A stretch of DNA of 63,626 nucleotides. Origin: Magnetococcales bacterium (GTDB lineage Bacteria > Pseudomonadota > Magnetococcia > Magnetococcales > Magnetaquicoccaceae). Every line of letters begins with the position of its first letter. Position 1 is the stretch's first letter. Made by a program: the position numbers and the translations under genes. The notes under the pieces were generated by a model that ran no database searches, was not told the origin of the DNA, and worked only from the letters and a program-made list of their open reading frames with translations. Below, piece by piece: positions 63,624 through 63,626 of this stretch. The stretch is from assembly GCA_015234115.1 (NCBI GenBank), contig JADFWP010000005.1, positions 1 through 63,626 on the forward strand, read 5' to 3'.

Positions 63624-63626
63624 ATG

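Overview
The window is GC-rich, densely coded DNA from a Gram-negative bacterium. Outer-membrane and envelope genes (tolQRA, a lolB-like gene, msbA, several GT9 heptosyltransferases), the yebC-ruvCAB-ybgC-tolQRA order and a 6S RNA gene between zapA and the 5-formyl-THF cyclo-ligase gene all point to Pseudomonadota. A dispersed long palindrome whose shadow translation reads like FKVKTLGEESPRPLL reminds me of Magnetococcia (magnetotactic cocci). That placement is inference: there is no 16S gene and no magnetosome gene here.

Layout. 0.1-2 kb: adenylate cyclase-FHA protein and PP2C phosphatase. 2-5 kb: hemB operon with a PP-loop tRNA-thiolation ATPase, a MNT/HEPN pair and a TusA-like protein. 6-13 kb: tolA-R-Q, ybgC, ruvB-A-C and yebC, then tRNA-Pro(CGG) and ispB, all on the minus strand. 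13-19 kb: maf, rplU-rpmA, obgE-proB-proA-nadD. 19-21 kb: a PD-(D/E)XK/DUF4351 gene and a second copy broken by a cassette encoding a DUF2335 membrane protein and a 73-aa partner. 21-27 kb: Ig-repeat/SUMF1 exported protein, GGDEF sensor, CitE-like lyase, rsgA. 27-42 kb: a minus-strand surface-glycan/LPS cluster (msbA, three GT9s, other glycosyltransferases, asnB, methyltransferases), interrupted by a HepT-MntA pair and a second SUMF1 protein. 42-47 kb: an accessory patch with yjbQ, an AT-rich two-gene island cutting into thpR, parDE with a truncated XRE gene, a PPC protein and an ATPase plus small nuclease-like pair. 47-56 kb: gltBD, a zapB-like gene, zapA, 6S RNA, fthC, rny. 56-63.6 kb: rpmB, a five-heme cytochrome c, an NHL lipoprotein, a DUF1858 protein, a TPR lipoprotein, a lolB-like gene and ispE.

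How the parts fit. The PP-loop ATPase and TusA-like protein form a plausible sulfur relay for tRNA thiolation. Tol, Ruv, Glt, Pro and Zap genes are ordinary housekeeping. The glycan cluster would build and flip a decorated lipid-linked saccharide. The accessory material consists of two nucleotidyltransferase/HEPN pairs, parDE, a broken Rpn-like duplicate with a self-promoted cassette, an AT-rich two-gene unit and the ATPase/nuclease-like pair. The best candidates for undescribed systems are the ATPase plus 165-aa pair (45288-46819), the AT-rich two-membrane-segment plus Pro-rich pair (42990-43693), and the DUF2335 cassette (20297-21008). Two families of dispersed structured repeats sit between genes across the window.
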